Source: Nocardia sp. (GTDB taxonomy: Bacteria; Actinomycetota; Actinomycetes; Mycobacteriales; Mycobacteriaceae). From it: a stretch of DNA of 34,448 nt. Of the stretch, positions 31,033 to 34,448 are shown piece by piece. Made by a program: the position numbers and the translations under genes. The stretch is taken from positions 1-34,448 of the forward strand of contig JACIXH010000031.1 in NCBI GenBank assembly GCA_014360565.1, read 5' to 3'. Positions within the stretch are counted from its first letter, which is position 1, and each line of letters opens with the position of its first letter. Under the pieces are notes generated by a model that searched no databases, had not been told where the DNA came from, and was given only the letters and a program-made list of their open reading frames with translations.

Positions 31033-31063
31033 CGACGCCCCCGTCATCGTGGCGGGGGCGTCG
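31033..31063. terminator. Strong GC-rich hairpin between convergent DUF389 and SHOCT genes
   Basis: CGACGCCCCCG and CGGGGGCGTCG form a perfect 11-bp stem around a 9-nt loop, 11 bp after the DUF389 stop and 13 bp from the SHOCT stop on the other strand. No T-run follows. It can serve as a terminator for both transcripts. Confidence 0.8.
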
Positions 31064-31075
31064 TCGACTGGGCGC

Positions 31076-31396
31076 TCAGCTGAGCAGTTTGGCTTTCGCG
31101 GCGGCGAATTCGGCGTCCGAGAGCGCGCCGGAGGCATGCAGCTCGGCCAGGGTGCCGAGCTGGGCGACGGTGTCGGAGCCTGAGCTGGGGGCTGCCGGCG
31201 GCGGGGCTGCGGGCGGCGGGGGAGGGGGCGGCGGGGGCGCCTGTTGCTGGGCGTAGGCCTGCTGTTCGGCGGCCCGCTGTGCTCCCCGGCGATTCACCGC
31301 GTTCGAGGTCGCGGTGGCGGTACCGGCGACAACGGCCGTTCTGGCGACGGCGCCGAGCAGTCCTGGCCGCCCGATGCGACCCCTTCGAAGTGGCAT
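31076..31396 (-). CDS. SHOCT domain protein with polyproline linker
   Basis: A 106-residue protein in three parts. The basic N-terminus MPLRRGRIGRPGLLGAVARTAVVAGTATATSNAVNRRGAQR contains a weak hydrophobic stretch. A Gln/Ala- and Pro-rich linker follows, with nine consecutive prolines near residues 54-62. The C-terminal SHOCT domain is TVAQLGTLAELHASGALSDAEFAAAKAKLLS. ATG 31396. DUF6325 lies immediately upstream (12-bp gap) on the same strand, so the two form an operon read away from the GAP-family gene. This SHOCT/DUF6325 pairing with membrane transporters is a recurrent actinobacterial arrangement of unknown purpose. Confidence 0.9.
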   Translation of the reverse strand: MPLRRGRIGRPGLLGAVARTAVVAGTATATSNAVNRRGAQRAAEQQAYAQQQAPPPPPPPPPAAPPPAAPSSGSDTVAQLGTLAELHASGALSDAEFAAAKAKLLS

Positions 31397-31408
31397 GTCG
31401 ATTCCCTT

Positions 31409-31843
31409 CTAGGCGAGAGCGAGCACGGCGTCGACGGCGTCGCGCGGCACCTGCACGTGCAGCGCGACCTCACCGTCGGCCGCGGCCACCGCGCCGGCCA
31501 GGCGGATGGCCCACGTCTGTTCGAAGACGGCGACGACAGCGGTCGTTCCCGGTTCCATCGACGCGCGCACGACGTCGAGGTCGTCGTCGCTGACGAGGTC
31601 GATCTCGGCCGCCGTCAGGCCCGTCAGGCCCACGGTGTCGATGTCGTCGTCGATCTCGCGTTCGGTGATGGTGCCCGCGGCGTCCATGGACAGCACGATC
31701 AGGTCGAGCAACGTGACCGTGCCCTTCGCGACGACCTCGGCCAGCGCCGCCGAAACGGATGTGTCGATGTCGGTGCCGGGAAAGCTGAGCACAAGGAATT
31801 CGACCGGTCCGAGTGTTGGTGGTGATCCCATACGCGCCATCAT
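31409..31843 (-). CDS. DUF6325 family protein
   Basis: A 144-residue soluble acidic protein: GPVEFLVLSFPGTDIDTSVSAALAEVVAKGTVTLLDLIVLSMDAAGTITEREIDD, then the central LTAAEIDLVSDDDLDVVRASMEPGTTAVVAVFEQTWAIRLAGAVAAADGEVALHVQVPRDAVDAVLAL. The 'P.gt.a.v.v.E..W' block is the DUF6325 signature; members resemble DUF1269-type proteins. The start may be ATG 31843, 31840 or 31831; none has a clear ribosome site. A palindromic motif lies 24 bp upstream, shared with the divergent GAP-family gene. Confidence 0.88.
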   Translation of the reverse strand: MMARMGSPPTLGPVEFLVLSFPGTDIDTSVSAALAEVVAKGTVTLLDLIVLSMDAAGTITEREIDDDIDTVGLTGLTAAEIDLVSDDDLDVVRASMEPGTTAVVAVFEQTWAIRLAGAVAAADGEVALHVQVPRDAVDAVLALA

Positions 31844-31866
31844 GCCGTCGGAGAGTCCGCGGCTGC

Positions 31867-31884
31867 TTCACCCGATTCGGATGA
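31867..31884. promoter_or_regulatory. Shared palindromic motif, copy B (DUF6325 / GAP-family divergent region)
   Basis: TTCACCCGATTCGGATGA differs from copy A at a single base. It is an inverted repeat TCACCCG-ATT-CGGATGA with one mismatched pair. A weaker partner, TTCACCCGGAAAGTGTGA, follows at 31902-31919, 35 bp further on, sharing the TTCACCCG and TGA ends. Confidence 0.7.
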
Positions 31885-31942
31885 AAACACCGGGTGCGCA
31901 GTTCACCCGGAAAGTGTGAGGCGCGCTGTGAGCCCGCCCGCC

Positions 31943-31948
31943 TAGCGT
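31943..31948 (+). promoter_or_regulatory. -10 box of a probable leaderless promoter (GAP-family gene)
   Basis: TAGCGT ends 6 nt before the ATG at 31955; the hexamer and spacing are the same as for the NTF2-like gene at 24691. Confidence 0.45.
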
Positions 31949-31954
31949 CGTGGC

Positions 31955-32611
31955 ATGGGCTCAGTACTCGGCGGTCTCTTGCCACTGGCGGTGGGTGTCG
32001 CGCTCTCGCCCGTCCCGATCATCGCGGCCATTCTGATGTTGCTGTCCAAGAACGCCGGTGGTGCGGCCGCCGGGTTCGCGGCGGGGTGGGTAGCCGGAAT
32101 CGTCGCCGTGACGGGCGTGATGACCCTGCTCGCCGGCACGCTCGGCGGGACCGATTCCGAACCGTCGACGGCCGCCTCGCTGGTCAAGATCGTGCTCGGC
32201 GCGGCTCTGATCGTGCTGGCCGTGATCCAGTGGCAGGAGCGATCGCAGACCGAGGTGCCCGGCTGGATGCAGTCGATCGACACCCTCACCCCGGTGAAGG
32301 CGATGGGTCTCGGGGCGCTGCTGTCGGGTGTGAATCCGAAGAACCTGTTGCTCGGCGTCTCGGCGGGTGTCGCGATCGGGTCCGGGGGGTTGAGTGCCGG
32401 GAGCGAGGTGCTCGCGATCGTGGTGTTCACCCTGCTCGCCTCGTCCACTGTGCTGGCGGTCGTGCTGGGATACCTGCTCGCGGCGCAGCGACTGCGGCCC
32501 CTGCTCGGCGAGCTGCGGGAGTGGTTGCAGCTCAACAACCATGCGGTGATGGCGATCGTGCTGTTGATCATGGGCGCCGTGGTGGTCGGCAAGGGCATCG
32601 GCGGGTTGTAG
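31955..32611 (+). CDS. GAP-family (Sap/LysE-like) membrane protein
   Basis: A 218-residue protein with six hydrophobic helices: GSVLGGLLPLAVGVALSPVPIIAAILMLLSKNAGGAAAGFAAGWVAGIV, then PVKAMGLGALLSGVNPKNLLLGVSAGVAIG and a final NNHAVMAIVLLIMGAVVVGKGIGGL. The 'L..a.sP.Pi.aail.l', 'GfL.GW..G' and 'NPKN' signatures match the GAP family, related to LysE-type exporters and linked to peptidoglycolipid export in mycobacteria. Substrate here unknown. It is followed 12 bp later by the second SulP gene and shares its transcript. Confidence 0.9.
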   Translation: MGSVLGGLLPLAVGVALSPVPIIAAILMLLSKNAGGAAAGFAAGWVAGIVAVTGVMTLLAGTLGGTDSEPSTAASLVKIVLGAALIVLAVIQWQERSQTEVPGWMQSIDTLTPVKAMGLGALLSGVNPKNLLLGVSAGVAIGSGGLSAGSEVLAIVVFTLLASSTVLAVVLGYLLAAQRLRPLLGELREWLQLNNHAVMAIVLLIMGAVVVGKGIGGL

Positions 32612-32623
32612 CGAGGAGGGATC

Positions 32624-34306
32624 GTGGCGCTGTCGTTACCGGTGTTCGAGTCACTGCACGGCTACCGGCGGGCATGGTTGCGACCCGATGTGATCGCCGG
32701 CCTCACCGTGTGGGCGGTTCTCGTTCCCGAAGCGCTGGCCTACGCATCGATCGCCGGGGTGCCGCCCGTGGTCGGGCTGTACGCGGCAGTGCCGTCACTG
32801 GTGCTCTACGCCCTGGCGGGCAGTTCGCGGCACCTGGTGGTCGGGCCGATGTCGGCGACCGCGGCGCTGTCGGCGGCGATCATCGCGCCGCTCGCGGGCG
32901 CCGACAACGGCCGCTACATCGCGCTGACGGCCGCCCTGGCCATCGCGACCGGCATCGTCGGGTTGCTCGCCGGTCTCATCCGGCTCGGCTTCATCGCCGC
33001 GTTCATCTCCGAACCGGTGCTCAAGGGCTTCATCGTCGGACTCGCCCTGGTGATCATCATCGGGCAGGTACCCAAGCTGCTCGGCATCGACAGACACGAA
33101 GGCAACTTCTTCGAGCAGGCGTGGGGCATCGTCACCGAGCTGGGCCATACCGAGTGGCGCACGCTGACGATCGGCCTGATCAGCCTCGCGCTGGTGCTCG
33201 CGTTGCGCCGCTGGCTGCCGTTCGTTCCCGGTGCGCTGGTGGCGGTGGTGTTCGGCATCGTCGCCGTGGCGATGTTCGGGCTCGATGACAAAGGTGTGGC
33301 GATCGTCGGCCACATCGACGCCGGGCTGCCCACGCTCGGCATGCCGTCTGGGTTGTCCTTCGGTGACTATCTCGACCTGCTCGGACCAGCTGTCGGGGTG
33401 GTGCTGATCGGCTTCGCCGAGGGCCTCGGTGCGGCGAAAACCTATGCGGCCAAGGCTGGTTACGCCATCGATCCGAACCGGGAGCTGTTCGGGCTCGGTG
33501 TCGCCAATCTGGGTTCGGGACTGAGCTCGGGGATGGTCGTCAACGGCAGCTTGTCCAAGACCGCCGTCAATGGTGGCGCGGGGGCGAAGACCCAGCTCAG
33601 CGGGCTGGTCGTGGCCGGTCTCAGTGTTGTCACCTTGCTGTTTCTGACCGGGTTGTTCGAGAAACTGCCGGATGCCACCTTGGCGGCGGTGGTGATCGCG
33701 GCCGTCGTCGAACTGGTCGACATCGCCGCGCTGCGCCGCCTCTACCGGGTCTGGACCACCATGCTCGGCAGTATCTACGGCAAGGCGGCGCGGGCCGACT
33801 TCCTCGGCGCGATGGCCGCGATGCTGGGTGTGCTGATCTTCGATACGCTGCCCGGCCTGCTCATCGGTATCGGCGTGGCGATGCTGTTGCTGGTGTACCG
33901 GGCCTCGCAACCGCACGTGGCCGTGCTCGGTAAGGAAGGGTCGCTGTGGGTCGACGTCCACCGCCACCCCGACGCGACGACGCGACCCGATCTACTGGTG
34001 GTGCGGGTCGAGTCCGGCTTGTTCTTCGCCAATTCCGATTTCGTGAAAGACCGGATCCAAGGCCTGTGCACCGACCGGACCCGGATGGTGGTGTTGGATG
34101 CCGAGACCTCGCCGTCGATCGACGTGACCGCCGCGGCGATGCTGCTCGCGCTGCGTGACGCGCTGGCCGCCCGGCGCATCGGATTCGCGATCGCGCGACC
34201 GGTCGCCCAGTTCGGTGACGCGCTCGGCTCGGCCGAGCACGGCGACGTCCCGATCCCCATCCATCCCACCGTCGCCGCCGCGGCCACCGCACTGTCCGGG
34301 TCGTGA
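32624..34306 (+). CDS. SulP-family anion transporter with STAS domain, second copy
   Basis: A 560-residue SLC26/SulP transporter. It opens LPVFESLHGYRRAWLRPDVIAGLTVWAVLVPEALAYASIAGVPPVVGLYAAVPSLVLYAL, the canonical signature (unlike the first SulP copy), followed by GSSRHLVVGPMSATAALSAAIIAPLA. About 12-14 helices lead to a C-terminal STAS domain (about 440-555) with LLVVRVESGLFFANSDFVKDRI and the nucleotide-site-like MVVLDAETSPSIDVTAAAMLLALRDAL. GTG 32624 is preceded by GAGGAGGG. It is likely an anion importer (sulfate or bicarbonate). The only ~30% visual resemblance between the two SulP copies suggests different substrates. Confidence 0.94.
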   Translation: MALSLPVFESLHGYRRAWLRPDVIAGLTVWAVLVPEALAYASIAGVPPVVGLYAAVPSLVLYALAGSSRHLVVGPMSATAALSAAIIAPLAGADNGRYIALTAALAIATGIVGLLAGLIRLGFIAAFISEPVLKGFIVGLALVIIIGQVPKLLGIDRHEGNFFEQAWGIVTELGHTEWRTLTIGLISLALVLALRRWLPFVPGALVAVVFGIVAVAMFGLDDKGVAIVGHIDAGLPTLGMPSGLSFGDYLDLLGPAVGVVLIGFAEGLGAAKTYAAKAGYAIDPNRELFGLGVANLGSGLSSGMVVNGSLSKTAVNGGAGAKTQLSGLVVAGLSVVTLLFLTGLFEKLPDATLAAVVIAAVVELVDIAALRRLYRVWTTMLGSIYGKAARADFLGAMAAMLGVLIFDTLPGLLIGIGVAMLLLVYRASQPHVAVLGKEGSLWVDVHRHPDATTRPDLLVVRVESGLFFANSDFVKDRIQGLCTDRTRMVVLDAETSPSIDVTAAAMLLALRDALAARRIGFAIARPVAQFGDALGSAEHGDVPIPIHPTVAAAATALSGS

Positions 34307-34334
34307 TCATGCCCGCCAGCCGAAAGGAACACAG

Positions 34335-34448
34335 ATGAACGGCATTCTGGTCGCCCTCGTCGGGGCGCTGTTGTGCTTCTACGGGATTCGCTCGGTCAAC
34401 CTCGGCCTGCTCGCGATCGGGTTCGGCCTCGGCTGGCTGATCGCCGAC
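34335..34448 (+). CDS. Small membrane protein (partial, cut by window edge)
   Basis: The reading frame opens at ATG 34335, 5 nt after GAAAGGAA, and runs to the window edge without a stop. The 38 visible residues are two closely spaced hydrophobic segments: MNGILVALVGALLCFYGI, a short Arg-Ser-Val-Asn turn, then LGLLAIGFGLGWLIAD. It follows the second SulP gene by 28 bp on the same strand and is probably the next gene of that operon. The family cannot be named from this fragment. Confidence 0.75.
   Translation, partial: MNGILVALVGALLCFYGIRSVNLGLLAIGFGLGWLIAD

Noticed and set aside
1..34448. Transposons, integrases, phage genes, tRNAs or rRNAs marking an island
   Set aside because: None found on either strand; composition looks even, so recent transfer of the metallophore or Ter clusters is not supported by this sequence alone.

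Overview
The window is high-GC DNA with dense, often overlapping genes. Several genes appear to be leaderless, with a TANNNT -10 box 6-10 nt before the start codon. Gene content (TerD proteins, YaeQ, DUF1990, DUF6325, SHOCT proteins, GAP-family and SulP proteins, a KASIII with a TetR partner) points to an actinobacterium. A Nocardia-like member of the Mycobacteriales is my best guess from overall style; no rRNA or other marker is present to prove it. No tRNA, rRNA, CRISPR array, insertion sequence or phage gene was seen.

Region 1 (1-7587, minus strand) is a seven-gene, overlapping operon read from 7487 leftwards: ATP-grasp ligase, DUF4213/DUF364 'heavy-metal chelation' protein, SbnA-like PLP enzyme, MFS exporter, PduX-like GHMP amino-acid kinase, and the ATPase and FecCD permease of a metallophore-type ABC importer (permease cut by the window edge). 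A Fur/Zur-type palindrome lies in front of it. I read this as a non-NRPS metallophore pathway, probably for zinc: the kinase would activate Ser or Thr, the PLP enzyme would replace the phosphate, the ATP-grasp enzyme would form an amide, and MFS and ABC proteins would export the product and re-import the complex. A secreted protein (7588-8295) diverges from the same control region.

Region 2 (8374-17996) holds an amidase, a divergent MarR/cupin pair with two operator-like palindromes, a PsaA/MntA-type manganese ABC transporter with a DtxR/MntR-like palindrome in its promoter, MmcQ/YjbR, YaeQ, an alpha/beta hydrolase, a TetR regulator divergent from a FabH-like ketosynthase across two identical perfect 16-bp palindromes, and DUF1990.

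Region 3 (18031-25089) is a tellurium-resistance-type (Ter) neighbourhood: two TerD proteins flank an operon of an ATP-grasp enzyme and a large protein (about 668 aa) of unrecognised family whose C-terminal half carries a possible papain-like Cys-His-Asn arrangement. A PAP2 phosphatase and an NTF2-like protein follow.

Region 4 (25107-34448) is a membrane and stress gene set: DUF7144, a PLDc_N-SHOCT protein, an SdsA1-like alkylsulfatase, a SulP transporter, DUF389, a SHOCT protein, DUF6325, a GAP-family protein, a second SulP and a truncated small membrane protein. Three intergenic regions here share a palindromic 18-bp motif (TTCACCC-N4-CGGRTGA), suggesting one regulon. A 54-bp tandem repeat upstream of the first SulP encodes an 18-residue repeat in a small ORF with a strong ribosome binding site. 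That ORF ends in the SulP start and is a single nucleotide away from being fused to it.
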